DNA of 64,000 nt. It comes from UBA5009 sp038043185. GTDB taxonomy: Bacteria > Bdellovibrionota > Bdellovibrionia > Bdellovibrionales > Bdellovibrionaceae. Shown here one piece after another: positions 25,901-35,085 of the stretch. The notes beneath the pieces were generated by a model. It saw only the letters and a program-made list of their open reading frames with translations. It did not search any database and was not told the origin of the DNA. The position numbers were made by a program, and so were the translations under genes. The DNA lies in NCBI GenBank assembly GCA_038043185.1, contig JBBTCO010000034.1, positions 1-64,000 of the forward strand. Direction: 5' to 3'. Within the stretch, counting starts at the first letter, position 1; every line of letters begins with the position of its first letter.

Positions 25901-28098
25901 TTTAACTCCAAGTTCTGCGACCAAGAATTATTATGAAACATTTTGATTTCATCTATTGAAATGTCGACTTCCGTACCCCACTTGAAACGCTCGGGAACTG
26001 TCCAACCAATTAATGAAAATTCAACCTCAGATTGCGGCTGCAACTGTTGCAATTTCTTTTCAAATTTAGATTTTAAAGAAGGCTCAATCGCAAAGATACT
26101 TTCATAAAAACATTCTTGCGTGGCCTTAGTTAAATCCATATTTAATAAATCAGAACTTTGCACTTCAAATCCGATTCCACCTAAAGTCATTCGTCGCAAA
26201 GTCTCTAAAAGTCCACCTTGCCCAACAGCACGTGAAGATATTATGTTACTTTGCGAAACCAAATGAGCTAAGGATTTAATCCATTCAGCGCATCGACCTG
26301 AATCGATGGCTCCTGTGAAATAATTGTCTTTTTTTTCATTCCCTTTTAAAGAATGAAATCCCGTTACAAATGGACATCTTACCCAATAAACTGCACATCC
26401 CAATTGAGTAAAAAAATCATCAGGAATGTTATCAACCTCATGACGAATGCCAATCAATCCCGTCGACGGCGTCGAAGTGATATTTTGTCCTTGGGTTTCA
26501 TTGTAAAAACTGACGTTTCCCGAAACAACGGGAGCGTCCAAAGCTTTCGAAGCTTCAGCTATACCTTCAACCGCAGCAACGAATTCAGACATGATTTCGA
26601 TTTTCTCGGGGTTACCAAAATTCAAACAATCTGTAACTGCAAGTGCTGTCGCTCCTTTAACCGCCATTTGCAATGCCGGGAAAAAAACCGCATCTAAACC
26701 CCCAAGCCAAGCATCTAACCTCATTACACTAGGACGACAGCCCAAGGTAATGGCCAAAGCACGATCCGAAGGCATTCGTAAAAAACCCACAGCTTGTGAA
26801 GCATCTTTTATAGTTCGCACTCCAACACGCTGATCATATTGACGATAAATCCAATTTTTAGATCCAAGCTCGATACTTTGAGAATTTAATTTAAGCTGCT
26901 CGGATAAATTTTTATTTTTTCTTTTTTTGATTTCACTTTGATTCTCAGATTTAGCCTGACTCGACTTTGGCCAAACTTTAAATTCACGATCATAACGTGG
27001 TGCTTGATCCACAATCAGTCGAGGATCGATATCCGTTAAAATTTCATTTTTCCAATGCAACTTAATTTGAGGTCCTTTTGTGACCTCACCAATTTTTTGC
27101 GCATCCAATCCCCAACGGTGAAACACCTCTTGCAGTCTTGGGAACTTCGAAGGCTCGCAAATAAGCAACATGCGTTCTTGGCTTTCAGAAAGTAAAATTT
27201 CTTCCGGATTCATCGAAGAATCCCGCAAGGGAACCTGATCTAATTGAATATCCAAACCCACTTCGCCTCTTGCTGCCATTTCAAAACTCGAACTGGTTAA
27301 GCCAGCGGCTCCCATATCTTGCATGGCCACCACAAGATTTTCATTCAAAACCTCAAGGCAAGATTCGATCAGAAGTTTTTCATAGAAGGGATCACCGATT
27401 TGTACATTTGGTTTTTTAGCATCATTGTTTTCATCAAATGATTCGCTGGCCATACTGGCCCCGTGAACACCATCTTTTCCAGTTTTAGCGCCAACATACA
27501 CTACCCAGTTTCCTGGACCCATGGCTTTAGATCTAGCCATAGTTTGTCCTTCCGTAATTAATCCTACGGCCATTGCATTCACTAAAATATTATTATTGTA
27601 ACTTGAGTGAAATTCAGTTTGACCCGTGATGGTCGGAACTCCGACACAATTTCCATAACTTGAAATTCCCGAAACCACGCCCTTAACTAAACTTTTCATT
27701 CGTGGCGCCTGGGGTTCACCAAAACAAAGATAATCCGCAAGAGCTATGGGCCTTGCTCCCATCGTAAAAATATCTCTTAAAATTCCTCCAACACCAGTGG
27801 CAGCTCCTTGAAAAGGTTCAATAAAACTGGGGTGATTATGACTTTCCATTTTAAAAGCAATTTTTTCGCCGTAGCCAATGTCAACTACCCCGGCGTTTTC
27901 ACCTTCGCCGTCAACCACCGAAGAGTTGCGATAAGCAAATTTACGCAAATGATTTTTTGAACTTTTGTAGCTACAATGCTCGCTCCATAAGGCAGAAAAA
28001 AGTGCCCACTCGATGCCTTGAGGTGGTCGACCAAGCACCTCACAAATTTTGTCATATTCTTTTTGATTTAATCGATAGTGTTTAAGTTTTTCTTTCAC
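25897..28098 (-). CDS. purL: FGAM synthase, small-type PurL subunit
   Basis: About 733 residues from a GTG at 28098 that overlaps the purQ stop (GTGA). This is the short PurL type, which needs separate PurQ and PurS, both encoded next to it. It catalyses ATP-dependent amidation of FGAR to FGAM. WSEHCSYKSS, ESHNHPS and the GVGGILRDIFTMGA stretch are classical motifs, and a second ATP-grasp-like half follows after a Lys/Ser-rich linker (about 390-415). Start choice rests on the coupled overlap; a start further upstream at 28131 would overlap purQ more. Confidence 0.95.
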   Translation of the reverse strand: MKEKLKHYRLNQKEYDKICEVLGRPPQGIEWALFSALWSEHCSYKSSKNHLRKFAYRNSSVVDGEGENAGVVDIGYGEKIAFKMESHNHPSFIEPFQGAATGVGGILRDIFTMGARPIALADYLCFGEPQAPRMKSLVKGVVSGISSYGNCVGVPTITGQTEFHSSYNNNILVNAMAVGLITEGQTMARSKAMGPGNWVVYVGAKTGKDGVHGASMASESFDENNDAKKPNVQIGDPFYEKLLIESCLEVLNENLVVAMQDMGAAGLTSSSFEMAARGEVGLDIQLDQVPLRDSSMNPEEILLSESQERMLLICEPSKFPRLQEVFHRWGLDAQKIGEVTKGPQIKLHWKNEILTDIDPRLIVDQAPRYDREFKVWPKSSQAKSENQSEIKKRKNKNLSEQLKLNSQSIELGSKNWIYRQYDQRVGVRTIKDASQAVGFLRMPSDRALAITLGCRPSVMRLDAWLGGLDAVFFPALQMAVKGATALAVTDCLNFGNPEKIEIMSEFVAAVEGIAEASKALDAPVVSGNVSFYNETQGQNITSTPSTGLIGIRHEVDNIPDDFFTQLGCAVYWVRCPFVTGFHSLKGNEKKDNYFTGAIDSGRCAEWIKSLAHLVSQSNIISSRAVGQGGLLETLRRMTLGGIGFEVQSSDLLNMDLTKATQECFYESIFAIEPSLKSKFEKKLQQLQPQSEVEFSLIGWTVPERFKWGTEVDISIDEIKMFHNNSWSQNLELK

Positions 28099-28733
28099 AG
28101 AAAAAGTCCTCCATCTGTGCCGCCCATCCAAGATTGCATGGCTCTTTCTGGATGAGGCATCAATCCAAAAACATTTTTCTTTTCATTCATAAGGCCAGCA
28201 ATATCTTTTAGCGATCCATTTGGATTTTTGACATAAGACAACCAAACTTGCCCCTTGTCTTGAATTTTTTTCAGTTCTTCCGGAGGCGCAAAATACCGCC
28301 CTTCGCCGTGAGCAATCGGCAAACAAAATCTTTTTTTAACTGGAATTTTTTTCGCAAAATATTCATTGCCATTCTCAACAGAAAGCTCGACCCAATCGTC
28401 GATGAATTTTACACTTTCATTTCGCAACAGGACTCCTGGCAAAAGTCCACTCTCGCAAAGAATTTGAAAACCGTTGCAAATTCCCAGAACAGGTCGCCCT
28501 TGCTCTGCAAATTCACTCACTGATTTCATAACGGCACTGCGCGAGGCTAAAGCTCCGCAGCGAAGATAATCACCATAGCTAAAGCCACCTGGGATAATTA
28601 CTGAATCAACCGACTTTACATCGAATCGATCCTGATGCCAAAGCCAAACGGGCTCATGACTGGAATTTTCGACCATTTGAAAAACGTCGGCATCACAGTT
28701 GGTACCAGGAAAACGAACGACGCCTATTCTCAT
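28095..28733 (-). CDS. purQ: FGAM synthase glutaminase subunit PurQ
   Basis: 212 residues of class I glutamine amidotransferase. It supplies ammonia to PurL. The nucleophile Cys is in VLGICNGFQ, and the catalytic His and Glu are in LMPHPERAM. VVRFPGTNCDAD at the N-terminus and IPGGFSYGDYLR are PurQ-specific. The start overlaps purS and the stop overlaps purL by four bases each. Confidence 0.95.
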   Translation of the reverse strand: MRIGVVRFPGTNCDADVFQMVENSSHEPVWLWHQDRFDVKSVDSVIIPGGFSYGDYLRCGALASRSAVMKSVSEFAEQGRPVLGICNGFQILCESGLLPGVLLRNESVKFIDDWVELSVENGNEYFAKKIPVKKRFCLPIAHGEGRYFAPPEELKKIQDKGQVWLSYVKNPNGSLKDIAGLMNEKKNVFGLMPHPERAMQSWMGGTDGGLFL

Positions 28734-28972
28734 TTATCCAACCTTTCGATACTAAAAATTTCGATCAAAGGATTGTATAAAACAAACTGGGTCATTTTTT
28801 GAATCTCTTCGCGGGCTTTGTCTTCCGAAGCCTGTGTCGTCGAAATCTCGACGTAGCGACCAACGCGACATTGCTCTAGCTGAAAATGATTTTCTTTTAA
28901 TAAATTTTCCACCGCCCGCCCCTGTGAATCTAACAATGCGTCTCGTGGCATAATTTTTACACCCCACTTCAT
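28730..28972 (-). CDS. purS: FGAM synthase accessory subunit PurS
   Basis: 80 residues, the normal size of PurS, which bridges PurQ and PurL and channels ammonia. The conserved MPRDALLDSQGRAVE segment and a C-terminal FVLYNPLIEIFSIE are characteristic. It overlaps purC and purQ by four bases each. Confidence 0.9.
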   Translation of the reverse strand: MKWGVKIMPRDALLDSQGRAVENLLKENHFQLEQCRVGRYVEISTTQASEDKAREEIQKMTQFVLYNPLIEIFSIERLDK

Positions 28973-29703
28973 GACAGGCCTCCTTCTACTTTTTTCATGC
29001 GATTAAGTACCTCGATATAGGACTCTTTAACAGATCCTAAATCTCTGCGAAACCGATCTTTGTCATACTTTTCTTGTGTGGTCTTGTCCCAAAGACGACA
29101 ACAATCAGGCGTGATCTCATCGGCTAAAATGATTTCATTTTTTTTATTTTTGCCAAACTCAATTTTAAAATCCACCAAAGTTAAATTCATACGTTCAAAA
29201 AGCGCAACAAGGTGTCCATTGATTTTCAAGGCAAGTTCTTTCAGCTGAACAATTTCTTCTGATTTAATTAATTCCATCATCAGCATCTGATCATCACTGA
29301 CAAAAGGATCGGCTAAATCATCATTTTTTAAATAAAATTCAACTAAAGGCTTTTTTAAGATTTTCCCCTCAGCAATTCCTAGTTTTTTTGCCGTTGAACC
29401 AGCCAGCCAGTTGCGAACCACCACCTCGAAAGGGATGATCGTCACTTGTTGCACAAGCATCCCGCGTTCGCCAATGCTTTCAAGAAAATGACTCTGTATT
29501 CCTTTTTTTTCTAAATACTCGAAAATCAAAACGGCGATATCGCGATTGATTGGACCTTTATTGTCAAAGGAACCTTTTTTTTGAGCATTGAAAGCCGTCA
29601 GCGAGTCCTTAAATTCTAAAAAAACTTTTTCAGCATCATCCGAATATTGAAAAACCTTTTTAGCTTTTCCTTCGTAAATCATTTTTCCAATTGATGTATT
29701 CAT
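28969..29703 (-). CDS. purC: SAICAR synthase
   Basis: 244 residues. It joins aspartate to CAIR with ATP. The family signatures YEGKAKKVFQ, FNAQKKGSFDNKGPINRDI, EVVVRNWLAGS and LADEITPDCCRLWD are present and the length is normal. It sits between purB and purS with four-base overlaps on both sides. Confidence 0.95.
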   Translation of the reverse strand: MNTSIGKMIYEGKAKKVFQYSDDAEKVFLEFKDSLTAFNAQKKGSFDNKGPINRDIAVLIFEYLEKKGIQSHFLESIGERGMLVQQVTIIPFEVVVRNWLAGSTAKKLGIAEGKILKKPLVEFYLKNDDLADPFVSDDQMLMMELIKSEEIVQLKELALKINGHLVALFERMNLTLVDFKIEFGKNKKNEIILADEITPDCCRLWDKTTQEKYDKDRFRRDLGSVKESYIEVLNRMKKVEGGLS

Positions 29704-30989
29704 TTGAGCACCCTTTGAACAATAGATTTAATTCCCTTTCGATATTTTTTTCCGCTAAAAATATCGTCGAGCTCTTTTGCCTTAAAAACTTTTTTTAAAT
29801 CCTGATCTTCCATAATTTTTCTTCTTAGGTGATCATTTTTTCCTAAAGAGTGACAAAGTCTTTGAACATGCGTGTAAGCGTTCTCTCGACTCCAGCCTTT
29901 ACTGACCAAAGCTAAAAGCACATGCGAACTAAAAAGCTGCCCCTGAGACATGTCGATATTTTCGAGCATTCTTTTTTTATTTACTTCCAAACCTTCAAGC
30001 AGCAAAGCCATTCGTTGAATCGAATAATCTGCGATAATAAAGGCATCAGGAAAAATTACTCTTTCTACGGCCGAATGACTGATGTCCCGTTCGTGCCAAA
30101 GAGCAACATTTTCAAAACTCGAAAAAGCATAACCTCTTAATAAGCGAGCAGCGCCAGTGATATTCTCGGCACTGATTGGATTTTTTTTATGTGGCATTGC
30201 TGAAGAACCTTTTTGTCCTTTAGAAAAACCTTCCGTCACTTCCGACACCTCACTTCTTTGTAAATGGCGAAGTTCAATGGCTAATCTTTCCAGCCCAGCT
30301 CCCAAAGAAGCGAGAGAAAAAATCATTTCAGCATGACGGTCTCGAGGCACAACTTGGGTGGCTATAACTTCTGGTTTTAAGCCAAGCTTTCTTGCCACTT
30401 TAAGTTCAACTTCTGGCGATTGCGCAGAATAGGTTCCAACGGCCCCACTCAATTTACAAATCATCAATTGATCAAGAGCTTGCCTCACGCGAATATGATT
30501 TCGCTTGAGCTCAGCTAAAAACCCAGCCATCTTTAAACCAAAGGTGGTGGGCTCGGCGAACATTCCATGAGTACGTCCAGCGCACAAAGTGTCCACATGA
30601 GCACGACATGTTTTTTTCAGTACGGCTTCTAATCGTCCAATGGATTTCAACAGAACAATTCCGGCCTCTTTTACTTGCAAACTAAATGCAGTATCTAAAA
30701 CATCCGAGCTGGTCATGCCGTAATGGATATATTTTCCATGAGATCCAACATTTTCTGCAACATTCGAGACAAAGGCGATGACATCATGCTTTGTTTGTCG
30801 CTCGATTTCATTAATTCTTTTGATATTAAACTTACCTAATTTACGAATGGCTTTCGCTGCAGCTCGAGGAATAATTTTCATTCCAGCTTGAACTTCTGCT
30901 ACCGCCATTTCAACTTCTAACATTTTGCCAAATTTGTGGTCCAAGTCCCAAAGAATACCCATCTCGGGTCGAGTGTATCTTTCGATCAC
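29700..30989 (-). CDS. purB: Adenylosuccinate lyase
   Basis: 429 residues of the fumarase/aspartase superfamily. It cleaves SAICAR to AICAR and adenylosuccinate to AMP. The signature loop SSAMPHKKNP with its catalytic Ser, the MTSSDVLDTA motif and GRTHGMFAEPT are visible. It overlaps the unknown gene upstream and purC downstream by four bases. Confidence 0.95.
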   Translation of the reverse strand: MIERYTRPEMGILWDLDHKFGKMLEVEMAVAEVQAGMKIIPRAAAKAIRKLGKFNIKRINEIERQTKHDVIAFVSNVAENVGSHGKYIHYGMTSSDVLDTAFSLQVKEAGIVLLKSIGRLEAVLKKTCRAHVDTLCAGRTHGMFAEPTTFGLKMAGFLAELKRNHIRVRQALDQLMICKLSGAVGTYSAQSPEVELKVARKLGLKPEVIATQVVPRDRHAEMIFSLASLGAGLERLAIELRHLQRSEVSEVTEGFSKGQKGSSAMPHKKNPISAENITGAARLLRGYAFSSFENVALWHERDISHSAVERVIFPDAFIIADYSIQRMALLLEGLEVNKKRMLENIDMSQGQLFSSHVLLALVSKGWSRENAYTHVQRLCHSLGKNDHLRRKIMEDQDLKKVFKAKELDDIFSGKKYRKGIKSIVQRVLK

Positions 30990-32275
30990 GCTTCAGCTTC
31001 CTTTCTGCGTTTTGTTTCAAGCTCAACAAGCCAATGCAAAATAGACTTCAAGTTTTCCTCGGCAAGTTCTTGTCTTGATTCATGGCTATAAAGGTGCAGA
31101 CGCTCATGACTTTGACTAAAGAAATTTTTTACACCGTTTGATTTCCATCTTGTCGTCGTTGAGTTTTGTTTGAATATAGGAAATCGAGAGGGACCTAATT
31201 GATGATAAGTGTAAGTGTATTCTTGTGGTTGGTTTTGAATTTCAGCATCTAAACCCGAAACTCGACTGCTCATTTTTTTAAGAATTCGTTCACCAATCAA
31301 GGATAAATAATTTTTATTAAACCTTTGCACCGTCGGTAGACGCACCCAAGCTTCTAAAAATTCATCCAAAGATGTTTTTTGCCATAGGATCATATTCTCG
31401 TGGGTCCATGATGAATCTTTATCCTGAAAAGAACAGAAGTGCAGCGGCCATTGGCGTGTCTGGGCGTTAGGTTTAATTTTTACTCGGTAACGTATCCAAG
31501 ACCACTCGCTTTCAAGTGGACCTGTCGGAAAAATTTCTTGTCCCAAAACAGAGTTATAAAAATAACTTTCTTCGCTTGTTAGTCCCCAGACAAAAGCTTT
31601 GCAACGAACAAGTCCCGAGATTTCACCCTTAAGCTCAACCCCTGTGATTTTTTTCCTGTTCTCGAAAGAAAGATCGATTATATCTGTCTTGTCTGAAAAT
31701 GAAATTCCCTGTGTCTTGAGCCAGTTTGCTGCCTTTTCATTGGCATTTCGATTAGCCCAACGAACATAGAAGTTTGCGGCCAGCGGCAAGGCCCGCGGCA
31801 AATCCACCGAGTTTCTTGCTCCACAATAAGTCGTACTGGCTAGTTGACAAGAAAAAGGAATTAACCAATGCGTATCAAAATTCAAAGTATCTGGATGAAA
31901 ATTTTTCTGAACTTGTATTCCCGTTTGTCGACCCAGTGTCTCAAATAATTTGGGATCTAAACCTGACATTTCAATTTGATATCGAGTCAATGGACCTTTA
32001 AACTCAATTGGACCTGAGTCCAACCAAATTGTAAATCCATTGCCAACTTCATGAAAACTTTCTTCCGCCCACAAACCTTCGAGCAAACTTCCTTTTAGAG
32101 TTTCTGTCTTAAACAAACCGAAGGGGCCTTCGATATCTTCCGGAGGCCAAAGTCCCAATTTAGAGCTCAAATCAATAATTAAAACCTTAAGCTTTTGTCT
32201 TCGCAGCTCTGAAGCCAGCCAATAACAATTTCTGAAAGCTGATACCAAAACCACATCATATTCATTTACAAGCAT
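30986..32275 (-). CDS. Unknown protein with N-terminal Rossmann-like segment, inside the purine operon
   Basis: 429 residues. The N-terminus (YDVVLVSAFRNCYWLASELRR, then VLIIDLS) has the hydrophobic beta-alpha-beta pattern of an FAD- or NAD-binding fold but lacks the canonical GxGxxG. The rest has many aromatic residues and no family I recognise. There is no signal peptide. It overlaps purN by ten bases and purB by four, so it is co-translated with purine enzymes. A flavoprotein role is possible but unproved, and the glycine loss argues for a changed or lost cofactor site. Confidence 0.6.
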   Translation of the reverse strand: MLVNEYDVVLVSAFRNCYWLASELRRQKLKVLIIDLSSKLGLWPPEDIEGPFGLFKTETLKGSLLEGLWAEESFHEVGNGFTIWLDSGPIEFKGPLTRYQIEMSGLDPKLFETLGRQTGIQVQKNFHPDTLNFDTHWLIPFSCQLASTTYCGARNSVDLPRALPLAANFYVRWANRNANEKAANWLKTQGISFSDKTDIIDLSFENRKKITGVELKGEISGLVRCKAFVWGLTSEESYFYNSVLGQEIFPTGPLESEWSWIRYRVKIKPNAQTRQWPLHFCSFQDKDSSWTHENMILWQKTSLDEFLEAWVRLPTVQRFNKNYLSLIGERILKKMSSRVSGLDAEIQNQPQEYTYTYHQLGPSRFPIFKQNSTTTRWKSNGVKNFFSQSHERLHLYSHESRQELAEENLKSILHWLVELETKRRKEAEA

Positions 32276-32841
32276 CGTTGTCCGCTTTCCCGCACCAGGC
32301 GATGTTCTGTTAAGGCCAGAGCTAATCTTTCCTTTTCAAACTCAAGTTCATTTTTATTTTCCTGTGTAGTCGATCGAAATGTATGTTGAAAAAGAATTGG
32401 TCCCGCGTCCATTTCAGGAATCACTTCGTGAATAGTTACTCCCAAAGAATTTTTATTTTCAAAACTTTTTTCAAAACCATCTAAGCCTGGATGTAAAGGA
32501 AGTAAGGACGGATGAATATTGATCATTCGGCCATGCCACTGCTGACAAAAAAATTCTGGAATGATTTTCATAAAACCTAAGAGATAAATAAGATTAACTC
32601 TTCTTAATTTGAGTTCTGTCGACAACTCTTCCCAAGTCATTTGTGAATTAAAAATTAAAACCGGAATTCCCGCGCGTTTTGCCTTAATTAGCGCCGGCGC
32701 ATTTTTTCTATTGCTAACCACCAGCACAGGATAAAAAATTTCGGGCTGATTCAAAATAGCTTGCAGATTTGAGCCACGACCAGAAACAAAAACCGCAACC
32801 CGAGAGTTCTCGAAACTTCCATGGGCTTGCGAAATCTTCAT
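32266..32841 (-). CDS. purN: Phosphoribosylglycinamide formyltransferase
   Basis: 191 residues from an ATG at 32841 that overlaps the purM stop (ATGA). It formylates GAR with 10-formyl-THF. FVSGRGSNLQAIL is the phosphate-binding start, MINIHPSLLPLHPG holds the catalytic Asn and His, and VIPEMDAGPIL holds the catalytic Asp. The upstream reading to 32904 is rejected because it would run into purM and adds non-conserved sequence. Confidence 0.93.
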   Translation of the reverse strand: MKISQAHGSFENSRVAVFVSGRGSNLQAILNQPEIFYPVLVVSNRKNAPALIKAKRAGIPVLIFNSQMTWEELSTELKLRRVNLIYLLGFMKIIPEFFCQQWHGRMINIHPSLLPLHPGLDGFEKSFENKNSLGVTIHEVIPEMDAGPILFQHTFRSTTQENKNELEFEKERLALALTEHRLVRESGQRCL

Positions 32842-33851
32842 TTCAAGCCCTCCATCGCCCAACTTGACTCGCCAGAAGATTGAACCACGGCGCCCAATTC
32901 CCAAGATCGGTGTTTAAGTTTTTTCGCAACTTCATTCACTTTTTCTAAAGAGGACTTTGGCGCCACGATAACGAATCCTAAGCCGCAATTTAAAGTCCCA
33001 AGCATTTCTTTCGACGACATTCCTGTTCGTTTTTGCACTTCTTTAAAAGGCATTGGGAAATCCCATAAAGATAGCTTGGCCTGAGTATTCTGAGGCAAAA
33101 CTCGAGGGAGGTTTTCTAAGCCCCCGCCCGTTATGTGTGCGGCAGCATGAATTTCAATATTTTGATTAAGAAGCTCTAGCATTAAATCAACATAGAGCCG
33201 AGTTGGAGTTAACAACACATCTAAAAATTCTTTTTCATTATTTTCAAAAACTTTTCTTAGTAAAGAGTATCCGTTACTATGAAACCCTGAACTTTCGAAG
33301 CCAATCAAAACATCGCCAGGCTTTACTTTATGAGAACCAATTGTTCGCTCTTGATCAACAATGCCGACAGCGAAACCAGCACAATCAAAATCAGAATCTT
33401 GATAAACACCCGGCATCTCGGCCGTTTCCCCACCGACCAAGGCCATTTGTGAATCTTGACAAGCTTTGCGTACGCTTTGTAAAAAAGCTTGGGCCGCATT
33501 TAAGTTTAATTTACCAACAGCGTAATAATCTAAAAACATCAAGGGGCGGCCGCCCGTGCAAATTAAATCGTTCACGCACATAGCGACCAAATCCTGACCA
33601 ATACCTTCATACCTTTGATATTTCGCTGCCAGTTTTACCTTAGTGCCAACCCCATCTGTGCAAGTCACCAAACAGGGTTTTTTTATTTCAGGAAATTGCA
33701 TATTAAAAATAGAGGCAAAGCCGCCAATGCCTGACAAAATTCTTTCTGAAAAAATTTGTTTTTGATTATCGCTTTTTTGCAACCAATCGACGAGCGCATC
33801 ACCTGTGTCGACATCGACTCCGGCCTTCTGATATTGCGAAGAATTGGGCAT
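32838..33851 (-). CDS. purM: AIR synthase
   Basis: 337 residues, normal for PurM, which closes the imidazole ring using ATP. YQKAGVDVDTGDALV, CTDGVGTKVKLA, GGETAEMPGVY and the AHITGGGLENLPRVLP region are diagnostic. It is the first gene of the purine run; the promoter lies in the 105 bases upstream, which also hold a palindrome at 33937-33949. Confidence 0.95.
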   Translation of the reverse strand: MPNSSQYQKAGVDVDTGDALVDWLQKSDNQKQIFSERILSGIGGFASIFNMQFPEIKKPCLVTCTDGVGTKVKLAAKYQRYEGIGQDLVAMCVNDLICTGGRPLMFLDYYAVGKLNLNAAQAFLQSVRKACQDSQMALVGGETAEMPGVYQDSDFDCAGFAVGIVDQERTIGSHKVKPGDVLIGFESSGFHSNGYSLLRKVFENNEKEFLDVLLTPTRLYVDLMLELLNQNIEIHAAAHITGGGLENLPRVLPQNTQAKLSLWDFPMPFKEVQKRTGMSSKEMLGTLNCGLGFVIVAPKSSLEKVNEVAKKLKHRSWELGAVVQSSGESSWAMEGLK

Positions 33852-33936
33852 TAATTCTGTTCTCCGATTATGGGCTTGCCCGCGATCCTAACTTGATCTG
33901 CTCACCTCGTCCACTAGAGAGAAAATATTGTTTGCC

Positions 33937-33949
33937 AACGCGTCGCGTT
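33937..33949. promoter_or_regulatory. Palindrome upstream of the purine operon
   Basis: AACGCGTCGCGTT is a perfect 13-base palindrome with a single central base, about 90 bases before the purM start. It may be an operator for purine control. It does not match the enterobacterial PurR site well, so the regulator is unknown. It could also be part of a terminator of the upstream lipoprotein gene, but the T-run is on the opposite strand. Confidence 0.35.
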
Positions 33950-33956
33950 TTTTCGG

Positions 33957-34793
33957 CTATTTTAGGATGTATTTAACCGTCGTGTCGAACTCAAGTTTTT
34001 GATGATAGCAATCTAACGAAGGATCATTATCCCCGGTGATTACAAACTTAAAAGTTTGATTTTGAGCAACGGCAGCGGTTAAGCGAATAAAAACCTCGGG
34101 ACTCCAAGATAACAGAATTTTTCCCGCACTTTCTGTCACCGGCCAACTGCAACTGCCCAGGCCAGCCTCACTGCCTAAACAGAAGTCATCGACCACATTT
34201 TCAAATGCAGCTGTTCTTAAGGACATCCAATTGTAGTTGTACAAATTGTATCTGACATTTGATTGCAAAGAGTTAATAGAGGTTGGACTCAGTCTTTGCT
34301 TTAAAGCTGTTTTGTTATTTGTCGCTAACACGTAATTGTTAAATATAAGAAAGAAAACATCATCATAACGAAAACTTTGTAAGTCATTTGATAATTTAAT
34401 GTCACAAACGACGGCATTTGCTGGCAACTGTAAGCTTTTTGATTGTTCGTACCTGGCCCGCATCTGGCCATCTTTCATTGAAAGATTTCCCAAAGCATCT
34501 TCCTGCGCAGGAAATGAACAAATATTTTGCAAACCAGTTTCTATCCGGGAATCTTCAAAACTGACCTTCTGATTGATTGTTTGCAATTGTCCCGCTGCTG
34601 CAGCTTCGTTGCAGGCCTCAATATTCACCAGTACCAAGTCATCGGTTGCTAAAATATTATTTGAAGCAGGGATAACAACCAGCTCTCCATTCTGAGTGCA
34701 ATTATTAAAAAGGACCGAGAGAACCAAAGAAGTCGCTAATAAACCAAGTATTTTTGCTCGTTCCATTTTGAAACACTTAAAGTGACTTCCCAT
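33957..34793 (-). CDS. Lipoprotein of unknown function
   Basis: 278 residues. The start ATG at 34793 has GAGGGAG upstream; an internal ATG at 34766 lacks one. A basic n-region and hydrophobic segment lead to LFNNC, a lipobox of a form frequent in this group. The mature part contains six further cysteines in a beta-rich context (ACNEAA, ICSF, VCDI, DFCLGS, SCSW and DCYHQ). It is located between the purine operon and a plus-strand barrel gene and is monocistronic. No family is recognised. Confidence 0.65.
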   Translation of the reverse strand: MGSHFKCFKMERAKILGLLATSLVLSVLFNNCTQNGELVVIPASNNILATDDLVLVNIEACNEAAAAGQLQTINQKVSFEDSRIETGLQNICSFPAQEDALGNLSMKDGQMRARYEQSKSLQLPANAVVCDIKLSNDLQSFRYDDVFFLIFNNYVLATNNKTALKQRLSPTSINSLQSNVRYNLYNYNWMSLRTAAFENVVDDFCLGSEAGLGSCSWPVTESAGKILLSWSPEVFIRLTAAVAQNQTFKFVITGDNDPSLDCYHQKLEFDTTVKYILK

Positions 34794-35085
34794 AATCGCT
34801 CCCTCAAATACTTAATATCTATTCACTATTTAAGCCAATCCAAGTCTTAGGAGCTCGAGCTCAGGCCAGGATTCGTTCATATATTAACTCCTTGAAGCTT
34901 GTTTTTTTCAAAAGCGCTAGGCTAACCGAATAAAACCCATAAGCTATTCGAAGAATGAATAAAAACTAGACATTTCGCCATACTCTAAACAAGACCTTTC
35001 TCGGAATGAGACGTCTCTCTCTGAAATTGATCCTTTTACTTTTCTTTTTACAAAATATTCTTCATTATGAAGCATAGGGGGATCT

